Of a stretch of 64,000 nucleotides of DNA, positions 50,163 to 58,037 are shown piece after piece; within the stretch, counting starts at the first letter, position 1; every line of letters starts with the position of its first letter. This DNA comes from Corallococcus sp. AS-1-6 (GTDB lineage Bacteria > Myxococcota > Myxococcia > Myxococcales > Myxococcaceae). The position numbers and the translations under genes were made by a program. Location of the stretch: NCBI RefSeq assembly GCF_020037015.1, contig NZ_JAIQDE010000006.1:1-64000 (forward strand), in the 5' to 3' direction. The notes below the pieces were generated by a model that saw only the letters and a program-made list of their open reading frames with translations, was not told where the DNA came from and ran no database searches.

Positions 50163-52508
50163 ATGTCGTCCCGGTCCTTGCGAGCGCTGTCCTCGCTCGT
50201 CGTGCTCACGTCCCTGTTCGCGCTGGTGGCCTGTGGTTCCAACGAGGCGGAGTCATCCGGGCCGGTGCTGCCCCAGGTGACGCTGCCGGCGGCCACGGTG
50301 GGGACGGCCTACGAGAAGGTGCTGACGGCGACGGGGGGCGCGGCGCCGCTCACGTATTCGGTGGACCAGGTGCCGCCGGGCTTCTCCTTCTATGGAGACA
50401 GCGGGCGGCTGGTGGGCCCCGCGACGACGGCCGGCGAGTGGTCGCTGACGGTGGGGGTGCGCGACGCGAAGGGCCTGCAGCACGCGCGGGGCTACGCGTT
50501 GCGCGTGTGGCCGGCGCCGGTCATCACCACGACGTCGCCGCTGCCCGACGCGAAGGAGGGCAGCGCCTACACCTTCACCTTCACCGCCACGGGCGGGGCG
50601 CCGCCGCTGACCTGGTCCCGGGTGGGCGGCGCGATTCCGGACGGTCTGGAGCTGACGGAGGACGGGGTGCTGACGGGCACGCCGTTTGGCCCGGCGCTGT
50701 ATGAGTTCACGGCGCGGGTGGAGGACGCCAACGGCGCCCACGCGGAGGCGGTCCTCCGGCTGCCCCTGACCACGTCGACCGGCGAGCTGCCCGACGGCGG
50801 CCCGGTGACGGACGGCGGGACGAAGACGGATGGCGGCACGGATGGCGGCACGAAGACGGATGGCGGGACGCAGCCGACGGCGGTGCCGCTGAAGGTGGGC
50901 AACTGGAACATTGAATGGTTCGGCTCCACGGCCGAGGGCCCCACGGACGAGGCGCTGCAGTTGACCAACGCGACGGCGGTCATCGCGGACGCGGGGCCGG
51001 ACGTGCTGGGCGTGGCGGAGATCGTCGGCGTGGACGCGTTCAACTCGTTGAAGGCGGGGCTCAACGGCTACAGCGGCCTGCTCGCGGGTGATGGCTGGTA
51101 CGGCTCCACGGCCCAGAAGGTGGGCCTGCTCTACAAGACGAGCACGGTGGAGCTGGTGAGCGCGAACGTCGTGCTGACGGATTGCGCGCCGGACTTCGCC
51201 TACCGGCCGCCCTTGCGCGTGGACCTGAAGGTGCTCCGGGGCTCCTCGCCGGTGGACCTGACGGTGATGGTGCTGCACATGAAGGCGTACGCGGACTCGG
51301 ATTCGTACCTGCGGCGCAAGGGCGCGGCGGTGTGCCTCAAGGACTACCTGGACACGAACCTGCCGACGCAGAACGTGATGGTGCTGGGTGACTGGAACGA
51401 CGACGTGGACGCGTCCATCTACACGCCCTACGAGTCGCCGTACCTGAACCTGGTGAACGATGCCGCACGCTACAAGTTCCTCACCCAGCCGCTGTCGGAG
51501 TCCGGGGAGCGCTCGACGGTGAGCAACAGCCAGTTCATCGACCATCAACTGGTGACGAACGAGCTGGCGGCGTACCACGTGGCGGACTCCACGAAGGTGC
51601 TCAAGCCGAGCATCGTCAGCTACAAGAGCACCACGTCGGACCACTACCCCATCTTCAGCGACTTCAACTTCGGCTCGGCCGCGCAACCGGGCAGCGTGCG
51701 GGTCACGGCGCCCAATGGCGGCGAGACGCTGCAGGCGGGCACGTCGTTCAACATCACCTGGACGTCCAGCAACGTGTCGCAGGTGAACATCACGTACACG
51801 CTGGACGGGACGGTGTGGCGCTCGGTGGCGTCGAACGTGACGGCGTCCGCTGGCCGCTACGCGTGGACGGTGCCGAGCGAGTCCTCCACCTCCGCGAAGG
51901 TGCGCGTGGCGGACGCGGCGCGCGCGGACGTGGCGGACGCGAGCGACGGGGTGTTCACGCTGACGCGGCCGGTGCCGCAGGTGTTCATCAACGAGTACCT
52001 GCCGCAGCCCAACCCGCCGGCCTCGGGTGGGACGACTCCGGACTACGACCAGCAGTTCGTGGAGCTCTACAACGCGGGTCCGGGGTCGGTGGATCTGAGC
52101 GGCTGGAAGATCCACGACGCGAAGTCGTATACGGGCGCGGAGGCGGCGCGGCACACGTTCGCGTCGGGCACGGTGCTGCCGGCGGGCAAGGCGTACGTGG
52201 TGTACTCGGGGCTGTCCGCGGTGCCGGCGGGGGCGCAGTACGCGACGTACGCGAACAACAACGGCTACGGGCTGCGGTTCGACCGGGGCACGAACCAGTG
52301 GAACGGCACGTCCTACGGAGCGGGTGACGTCGTGTACCTGGTGCGCCCGGACGGGACGGTGCAGGACAGCCACTCGTACCAGAGCACCAGCGTGCCGGTG
52401 ACGTCGGGCCGGTCGTTCAACCGGTCCCCGGACCTGAGCGCCACGGGGACCTGGAACCTGGACTCCGCCCCGACCCCGGGCACCAAGGCGAACGGCTCCG
52501 CGTTCTGA
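50163..52508 (+). CDS. Lipoprotein with Ig-like, endonuclease/exonuclease and lamin-tail domains
   Basis: 781 residues. The signal region ends in a lipobox (LVVLTSLFALVAC). Two Ig-like putative-adhesin modules (about 30-190) precede a Thr/Asp/Gly linker (TDGGTKTDGG type). An EEP hydrolase domain follows (VGNWNIEWFG, then MVLGDWNDDV with Asp/Asn, and SDHYPIFSDF with Asp/His). A beta-sandwich (APNGGETLQAGTSFNITWTS) and a lamin-tail domain (INEYLPQPNPP, then FVELYNAGPGSVDLSGWKI) end the protein. The expected Glu after the first motif is in GVAEIVG, an unusual context. A surface nuclease is the likely role. Confidence 0.85.
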   Translation: MSSRSLRALSSLVVLTSLFALVACGSNEAESSGPVLPQVTLPAATVGTAYEKVLTATGGAAPLTYSVDQVPPGFSFYGDSGRLVGPATTAGEWSLTVGVRDAKGLQHARGYALRVWPAPVITTTSPLPDAKEGSAYTFTFTATGGAPPLTWSRVGGAIPDGLELTEDGVLTGTPFGPALYEFTARVEDANGAHAEAVLRLPLTTSTGELPDGGPVTDGGTKTDGGTDGGTKTDGGTQPTAVPLKVGNWNIEWFGSTAEGPTDEALQLTNATAVIADAGPDVLGVAEIVGVDAFNSLKAGLNGYSGLLAGDGWYGSTAQKVGLLYKTSTVELVSANVVLTDCAPDFAYRPPLRVDLKVLRGSSPVDLTVMVLHMKAYADSDSYLRRKGAAVCLKDYLDTNLPTQNVMVLGDWNDDVDASIYTPYESPYLNLVNDAARYKFLTQPLSESGERSTVSNSQFIDHQLVTNELAAYHVADSTKVLKPSIVSYKSTTSDHYPIFSDFNFGSAAQPGSVRVTAPNGGETLQAGTSFNITWTSSNVSQVNITYTLDGTVWRSVASNVTASAGRYAWTVPSESSTSAKVRVADAARADVADASDGVFTLTRPVPQVFINEYLPQPNPPASGGTTPDYDQQFVELYNAGPGSVDLSGWKIHDAKSYTGAEAARHTFASGTVLPAGKAYVVYSGLSAVPAGAQYATYANNNGYGLRFDRGTNQWNGTSYGAGDVVYLVRPDGTVQDSHSYQSTSVPVTSGRSFNRSPDLSATGTWNLDSAPTPGTKANGSAF

Positions 52509-52529
52509 AGCGCTTCACGGTGACATGAC

Positions 52530-52628
52530 TTGTTCGTCGTCGTCTCAGCGGGCGCGGGGCTCATCCTGCTCGCACCCGCGTTGCTTCTCACGACGCCATC
52601 CGTGTCACCGGCGCAGAGCGCACCATGA
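52530..52628 (+). CDS. Possible 32-residue small membrane peptide
   Basis: A TTG-initiated frame codes for a strongly hydrophobic peptide (FVVVSAGAGLILLAPALLL) and ends in a TGA that overlaps the ATG of the next gene. No strong ribosome-binding site is present. It could be a leader peptide or a decayed signal sequence. Confidence 0.25.
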   Translation: MFVVVSAGAGLILLAPALLLTTPSVSPAQSAP

Positions 52629-53194
52629 TGCACTTGTTCGACCAGATGGAGATACTCGGGCGGGTCCTGCTCGACGACGCTCCGAAGACTCCTGGAAGTG
52701 AGGAGGCCATCCGCACCGCCGCGGCTGCCCTCCAATTCATCGACGCGACGGGGCAGGTTGCTGATTTCGAGGACTACGTCCGGAACCTCGAAGCCTACGC
52801 GCCGCCGCTTGCCATTGCCCGGTTCGACACCCGGCAGGATGCCGATGCCTGGCTGATGGCCCAGAAACGTCCACCGGTGTTTGCCTCCATCCTGGTGGCG
52901 GATGAGTACTACTCGGTCTTCTTCAATCCCACGAGCGGGTGGAGGGCCCTGGGCCGTCAGCCTCGCCTTGAGTTCTATCTCCAGGAGATGGCGGATGAGC
53001 GGCGCCCACCTTCGGGCCTGTCCTTCGCCACGAAGGCAGAGGCGGAGGCGTGGATGAACCAGCAGCCCACGCCTCCCCAGCAGGTGATCATCGACATCGC
53101 GGGGGCGCCGTATCTGGCCGCCTACCACCACCGCATCGACTACCGCGTCCTCTACCCCCTGCCCGCGCCCACGCCTCCGTCACAGGAGACGTGA
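52625..53194 (+). CDS. Hypothetical protein with internal duplication
   Basis: 189 residues. Two copies of a motif are visible: FDTRQDADAWLMAQ...PPVFASI followed by YYSVFF (about 67-98), and FATKAEAEAWMNQQ...PPQQVII followed by YLAAYH (about 136-169). Each looks like a helix-strand module around Ala-Trp. No known family. ATG 52625 is used; the next codon is also ATG. It converges on the beta-barrel gene with 3 nt between stops. Confidence 0.6.
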   Translation: MMHLFDQMEILGRVLLDDAPKTPGSEEAIRTAAAALQFIDATGQVADFEDYVRNLEAYAPPLAIARFDTRQDADAWLMAQKRPPVFASILVADEYYSVFFNPTSGWRALGRQPRLEFYLQEMADERRPPSGLSFATKAEAEAWMNQQPTPPQQVIIDIAGAPYLAAYHHRIDYRVLYPLPAPTPPSQET

Positions 53195-53197
53195 GGA

Positions 53198-53854
53198 CTA
53201 CAGCCGGAACTGCACGCGCACGCCCGGCTGGATCCAGACGTGGAGCTGCTTCGCGTCGTCGGACAGGTCGTTGCTGACTTCGGCCGAACCGCCAAGCCGG
53301 ACCGTTCCCTCGCGGTACTGCCCCACGGACGCGGAGATGTAGGGCCCCACCGCGATGGAGCGGGTGAGCTGGAGGTCCACGCCGAAGTGGGCGTGCCCCA
53401 GGTCATAGCCCTCCAGCTTCAGATAGGAGTTCGCGGCGCCCTCCCCCACTTCCACCTTCCCGATTTCGTAGCCCACGCCCACGCCCACCCACGGCGAGAA
53501 GAAGCCGTCCGGACGGAAGTGGTAGTCCAGGTCGATGCCGAAGCGCAGGACCGTGCTCCTGCAGTTCACCCCGTCCTCGCACTGGTCGCCCGGTCCGGAC
53601 CCGATGCCGTACTGGAAGTAGGCGCCCAGCGAGAGCTGCCGGTTGAAGAAGTAGGAGAGGTCCACCTGCGGCGCCACCGTGCTGCCAAAGGTGTCCTTCA
53701 GCGCGCTCTCCGCGAACGCGTCACCCACGGGAATGCCAATGGCGCCGCGCGCGCCCAGCGCGAGCCCGGAGCTCTTGGGCTCCTGGGCCGCCGCCGGCAG
53801 TGCGCCCAGACAAAAGGTCAGAACCAGCGATGCGATGAAGCGTCGTGAAGTCAT
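53198..53854 (-). CDS. Outer-membrane beta-barrel-like protein
   Basis: 218 residues. A signal peptide (MTSRRFIASLVLTFCLGALP, cleavage near AAAQ) leads into Gly-rich amphipathic strands (ALGARGAIGIPVG, LSLGAYFQYGIGSG, SPWVGVGVGYEIG, IAVGPYISASVG). The C-terminal residues VRVQFRL fit a barrel that ends in an aromatic or Leu residue. The family is not identified. Two cysteines (CEDGVNC) may form a disulfide in a loop. Confidence 0.75.
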   Translation of the reverse strand: MTSRRFIASLVLTFCLGALPAAAQEPKSSGLALGARGAIGIPVGDAFAESALKDTFGSTVAPQVDLSYFFNRQLSLGAYFQYGIGSGPGDQCEDGVNCRSTVLRFGIDLDYHFRPDGFFSPWVGVGVGYEIGKVEVGEGAANSYLKLEGYDLGHAHFGVDLQLTRSIAVGPYISASVGQYREGTVRLGGSAEVSNDLSDDAKQLHVWIQPGVRVQFRL

Positions 53855-54060
53855 GTCGTCCAGGGAGAAGAGGCCGTCATCCGACGGCGTTGGGTGTTGG
53901 CGGCACGCACTGCAAGCCCACGGCCAGGATTCGCAGGATGCGGGCGCCAGGGCTTCGCACGTCTCGGGGTGTTGGGACAGCGCCGAAGCGCGACAGGAAT
54001 GTCAGTCTTTCGTTTCAGGTCATGGCAGGTTCACGCCGTGCCAGAGTCCTGGAGCAAGCC

Positions 54061-54750
54061 ATGTCCTCCCCGCTGACCGAAGACTCCGACATCGTCCGCT
54101 GGCTGCGCGCCGAGCGCGAGACCCGCGGGCTGGCCCGCATCGAGCTGTCCGCTTCGTTGAAGCATCGAGGGGAGCTGCTGGATGACACGTTGCTCTTCAC
54201 GGCGCCGGACGGAGCGCTGACGTTCGGTTCATTGCCGGAAGCGCCACGGGCCCAGGTCCAGGCGCTGATGCAGCGGCATCACGCGTCCGCGCCCGGGCTG
54301 GGGGACGTCTCGCTGTCCATCGTCTGTGACGCGCACGCGGCGCCGCGCCTCCAGATGACGGACGCGGCCACGCGGGAGCATGAGGCGAAGGAGCAGGCCC
54401 GCGCGGAGGCCCGCTTCGATTCGCGCAAGTACGGACGCGCGCTGGCGCAGCGGGTGGCGGAGCTGCTGGACGCGGGAGCGGACCTGTCCATCACGGTCGA
54501 CCCGCGCGAGGGCGTGTCCCGCGCGCTGTGGCGGTCCGGGGATGGCACGTACGCGCAGGGCCACCGGTACCTCCAGGGCGACTCCAGGCCGAAGCGGACC
54601 TTCGCGTCGCGGGAGGAGTTCAGCCGCTGGCTGGCGGAACAGAGCGACGAGTCCCTGGCGAAGGAGGACTTCCCGGACGACCCTCGCAGGTGGGGAGTGG
54701 CGACGTTCAACCGCGAGTTCTTCGCGCGGAAGACGGGCCGGCGTTCTTAG
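54061..54750 (+). CDS. Hypothetical protein
   Basis: 229 residues without signal or membrane segments. Helical stretches (DIVRWLRAERETRGLARIEL) and a basic, acidic-rich middle (REHEAKEQARAEARFDSRKYG) are seen. No family is recognised. The ATG at 54061 has GGAG 7 nt upstream; upstream in-frame starts exist but lie in non-protein-like sequence. The 206-nt gap before it must hold its promoter and that of the divergent barrel gene. Confidence 0.6.
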   Translation: MSSPLTEDSDIVRWLRAERETRGLARIELSASLKHRGELLDDTLLFTAPDGALTFGSLPEAPRAQVQALMQRHHASAPGLGDVSLSIVCDAHAAPRLQMTDAATREHEAKEQARAEARFDSRKYGRALAQRVAELLDAGADLSITVDPREGVSRALWRSGDGTYAQGHRYLQGDSRPKRTFASREEFSRWLAEQSDESLAKEDFPDDPRRWGVATFNREFFARKTGRRS

Positions 54751-54888
54751 GTAGGCCTTCCTCTCAAAGACGCTTGAGGTAGGCTGGTTTTCCTTGTCCA
54801 GCCGCCGCATCCAGAGCCTATCCAGGCCCGTGCATCCCCGTGCGTGTCACCCCTATCTGTTAGGTTTGAAGGATGGAGGTGACCCGTG

Positions 54889-55812
54889 ATGTCGCTGTCC
54901 ACTTCGACCATTCCCCTGGTGCTGACGGTCCTGCTGGGCGCCACGGCGGCGGCTCAGTCCCGCACTCCCGTGCCCCGGGAGCGCAAGGCCCGGCAGCTCA
55001 CGCTGCGTGCGGAGGAGCCTCCGGTGCTGCATCCGCTGCATGTCGCGGCCCATGAAGTGACCACCGTCACCTTCGATGCGCCCATCGTTCCGGAGTCCGT
55101 GGACCGGAGCGTACTCGCGCCCTTCTTCTCCCGCGTGGCAGTGCATGAGGACGTGCTCGTCCTGAAAGCGTCCATGGATGTCCCCTCTGGCAAGGAGCCC
55201 GTGCTCACCGTGCGCTTCGCCGGGCCCGGCGCTCCGGCCCAGGTGGGCTTCGTGCTCACGACCGTGGCGGCGGAGGTGGATTCACAGGTGGAGGTGTTCC
55301 GGCAGGGGCGCACCGCGCAGGACCTCGGGAAGGAGCTCGCGGACCTGCGGGCCCGGTGCGCGGTCACTGAGCCGGGGCTCGCGATGCTGCGGGCACAGTG
55401 CGCGCGCAGTGGGCTGGGCGGCGCGGTGTTGATGGGGGATGTCACCCCTGGCGGCGTCGCGGTGGCTTACCTCCGGGAGCCGTCCGTGAGCCCGGGGATG
55501 CTCGCCAAACGCCCTCATGTGCTCTACCGCACGGAAAGCACCCGTGCCCTGTCGACGTTGCTGATCAACCCCGTGGGGAGCGCCCCCTGGATACCGGGGG
55601 TCGCGCGGATGACACCACGCGGGTCCAATGCACCGCCGGCCCGTGAGTTCCCCCTGCTCATGCAGGTGAATCAGCTGGCGCCTGGGGAGCAGGCCACCGT
55701 GGTGGTGGAATGGCGCGCGCTTCCGGACCTGCCTGCTGGCACGCACTACACCTTGGAGTTGCTGGACTCGAAGGGTAAACGCGGCGTCCGCTGGGAAGAG
55801 GTGGCGCCATGA
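54889..55812 (+). CDS. DUF2381-family secreted protein
   Basis: 307 residues. A signal peptide (MSLSTSTIPLVLTVLLGATA) and two Ig-like halves (for example VHEDVLVLKASMDVPSG and LTVRFAGPGAPAQVGFVL) match the myxobacterial DUF2381/TIGR02268 group. Members usually lie beside a Ser/Thr kinase, and this one overlaps the next kinase gene by 4 nt (ATGA). It may be the sensor partner of that kinase (inference). ATG 54889 has GGAGGT about 8 nt upstream. The function is unknown. Confidence 0.8.
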   Translation: MSLSTSTIPLVLTVLLGATAAAQSRTPVPRERKARQLTLRAEEPPVLHPLHVAAHEVTTVTFDAPIVPESVDRSVLAPFFSRVAVHEDVLVLKASMDVPSGKEPVLTVRFAGPGAPAQVGFVLTTVAAEVDSQVEVFRQGRTAQDLGKELADLRARCAVTEPGLAMLRAQCARSGLGGAVLMGDVTPGGVAVAYLREPSVSPGMLAKRPHVLYRTESTRALSTLLINPVGSAPWIPGVARMTPRGSNAPPAREFPLLMQVNQLAPGEQATVVVEWRALPDLPAGTHYTLELLDSKGKRGVRWEEVAP

Positions 55813-57725
55813 GCCCGCACGAGGCACCGCCCGGCGAACAGCATCATGCCTCCACCCAGCCCGGCAAGAAGGCCCACGGCCCTGCCCGACCTTCCTTGCT
55901 GCTGATGGTGGATGCGCTTCCACCGGGGACCCTTATCGGTCCCTGGCGCGTCCTCCGTCGGGTGGCATCAGGCGGGTACGGCACGGTCTACGTCGTTCAG
56001 GCGAACCACCGGCCTCGCGGCAGGCGGTACGCCCTGAAGCTGGCGCGACAGCCCGACAGCCCCTGGTTCTCACGCGAAGCGGAGGTGCTGTCCCGCCTGC
56101 GGCATTTGGGGGTGCCTCGCCTCATGGAGGCCGGGGCATGGCGGTCAGGGTCCGGAAACTACCCTTTCCTGGTGATGGAGCACGTGGAGGGTGAGTCGCT
56201 CTATGAATGGGCCCGCGCTCGCAACCCCACGGCCCACGAGGTGAGCGCATTGTTCATCCAGGCCGCGGAGGTCCTGGCCTTCGCGCACCAGCACGGTGTC
56301 CTGCACCGCGACGTCAAAGGCGACAACCTCCACGTCCAGCCCGGTGGACGGCTCACCCTTCTGGACTGGGGAGCGGGCTGGCATCCCGAAGCGAAGCCCC
56401 TGACCGGAACGGGCCAGCTTCCTCCTGGCACGGCTCACTACTTGAGTCCCCAGCTCCACCGCTGGCGGATGGCGGCTCCGTCACAGGAGTGTCCTCGCTA
56501 TGGCGAGGCGGATGAGCTGTACGCCCTGGGCGTCACCTTCCATCGATTGATGACCGACAGCTATCCGGCGCTCCCGATGGAAGGTGAAGGGCCTGGACAC
56601 GCATGGCCCAACCCGCTGGTGCCGAGGGCATTGGCTTCGCTCGTCAGCCGCCTGCTCGCGTTCGCGCCCGAAGCACGGCCTCCGAGCGCCTCCGCTCTGG
56701 CCTCCGAACTGCATCAGGTCCTGGCCCATGCGGATACCACCTGGGACCTGCCCCTGTTCGACTGGGCCACACCTCCCTCGGATTCCTCACGCACGACGCA
56801 GGAGGCGCCCGGGATGGTGGGACCGGTGGCACCGGGTCAGGAGGTGCCGCTCCAGCACGCACGCCTTCAGCGTCTGGACCGGGTTCAACGCCTCCGCGAA
56901 GCACGCGAGCTGCGGCGCCGGTCTCCGCGTCATGTCGCTCGGGCGGAGGCCAAGGCCATCCTGGCCGCGAGCACGGTGCGCCGCCGACGGACGTGGCGGC
57001 CCCTGTGGCGTCAGGGTGCCGTGGGATTCGCATGCGTGCTGTTCATGGTCTGGTTGGGCTGGAGCCTGGGACTCTTTTCAAGGTCCGACATCGATGCGCC
57101 AGTTCGCCCTTCCCCGCCTCCCGTGGCGCTGGCGCTTGCGCCCGACCAAGCTGCCGCGTCCGGAGCGGCCCCTCCTTCCCCTGCGCCGCTCCCGCCGGAG
57201 AAGGACCTCATGAGCATTCCCTTGAAGCAGGACCCACCTGTCCGCGGACGTTCACTGTCACGCGGCTGCACGTTGGCTGTCGGTGCGGCGACAACCCTCA
57301 TTGCCTGCGCGGGTGCACAGGTGGTGCCCAAACCCCAGCGATGCCCCACGGAGGCGCTGGAGGCGATGAAAGCGCTGAAGCTGCGGCGGGATGCGAAGGC
57401 AGCCATCACGGTCGACATCCGTTATCCCGACCGCCTGGATGCCATGCTCATGCTCTCCGTGCATGACGGCGACATCGTCAGCGTCCAGGAGGAAAAACGC
57501 GGCGGGCTTCCGAAGGGGACCCTGCTCTACGGACGACTGTGGACAGGGGGAGAACGGGTCATGGGCCGCTACACGCGAGCGGAGACGCCGGACGGCCACA
57601 CCTACCCGGTCTGCTTCGTCCTGGGGAACGACGATGGCTTCTGGCCACTGGAGACGGGCTCCAAGCCCGGCGCCGCGCTCCTTCCCCGGACCGCGGGCTA
57701 CACCGTGGTGGACGCGTTCCCATAA
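55809..57725 (+). CDS. Ser/Thr protein kinase, DUF2381-associated
   Basis: 638 residues. The kinase domain (about 40-300) has a degenerate Gly loop (ASGGYG), the Lys in YALK (77), HRDVKGDN (167-174) and DWG (186-188) in place of DFG; all catalytic residues remain. A transmembrane helix (about 404-423) leads to a C-terminal domain (from about 468) in which a second signal-like segment with lipobox (TTLIAC, Cys500) is seen. That domain has an internal ATG at 57210, listed separately. It is co-translated with the DUF2381 gene by a 4-nt overlap. The substrate and ligand are unknown. Confidence 0.83.
   Translation: MSPHEAPPGEQHHASTQPGKKAHGPARPSLLLMVDALPPGTLIGPWRVLRRVASGGYGTVYVVQANHRPRGRRYALKLARQPDSPWFSREAEVLSRLRHLGVPRLMEAGAWRSGSGNYPFLVMEHVEGESLYEWARARNPTAHEVSALFIQAAEVLAFAHQHGVLHRDVKGDNLHVQPGGRLTLLDWGAGWHPEAKPLTGTGQLPPGTAHYLSPQLHRWRMAAPSQECPRYGEADELYALGVTFHRLMTDSYPALPMEGEGPGHAWPNPLVPRALASLVSRLLAFAPEARPPSASALASELHQVLAHADTTWDLPLFDWATPPSDSSRTTQEAPGMVGPVAPGQEVPLQHARLQRLDRVQRLREARELRRRSPRHVARAEAKAILAASTVRRRRTWRPLWRQGAVGFACVLFMVWLGWSLGLFSRSDIDAPVRPSPPPVALALAPDQAAASGAAPPSPAPLPPEKDLMSIPLKQDPPVRGRSLSRGCTLAVGAATTLIACAGAQVVPKPQRCPTEALEAMKALKLRRDAKAAITVDIRYPDRLDAMLMLSVHDGDIVSVQEEKRGGLPKGTLLYGRLWTGGERVMGRYTRAETPDGHTYPVCFVLGNDDGFWPLETGSKPGAALLPRTAGYTVVDAFP
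57210..57725 (+). other. Possible in-frame second gene: lipoprotein inside the kinase
   Basis: In the kinase frame, ATG 57210 has GGAG 9 nt and AAGGA 4 nt upstream. It would code for a 171-residue lipoprotein: basic start (PVRGRSLSRG), hydrophobic helix and lipobox LIAC. A hydrophobic segment of this kind is odd so soon after the kinase transmembrane helix. Internal initiation is a plausible explanation. Confidence 0.35.
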
Positions 57726-57755
57726 GCGTCGTGCGCCCGAGGTAAGACCCGGGGG

Positions 57756-58022
57756 ATGAGCCACATCCTGGCGAACGAAGCGCTCCGCTCCGTCGTGCTC
57801 TACCAACCCAAGCCCACCGAAGGCTGGCGCTACGCCATCTACACCCAGGAAGGCGTCACGGATGGGAGGCTGCTCGACAGCACCCCATCCACTTCTTTCG
57901 AGGAGGCCCGGGCCCGGATGGAGCAGACGCTGGTGGAACTCTTCGGCCGCTCCTCCCCCCTGCGCTGGAAGGAGACCGCTCCGGGATGGTGGACGGGCGC
58001 AGCGCTGGACGCAGAAGCCTGA
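57756..58022 (+). CDS. Small hypothetical protein
   Basis: 88 residues, unknown. Aromatic and charged residues alternate (RYAIYTQEGVTDGRLLDST). No signal or membrane segment. GGGGG lies directly before the ATG, with AGG 14-16 nt upstream. It lies 30 nt after the kinase and converges on the HEPN-like gene (15-nt gap). Confidence 0.5.
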   Translation: MSHILANEALRSVVLYQPKPTEGWRYAIYTQEGVTDGRLLDSTPSTSFEEARARMEQTLVELFGRSSPLRWKETAPGWWTGAALDAEA

Positions 58023-58037
58023 GCGGCCCACGCCGCG

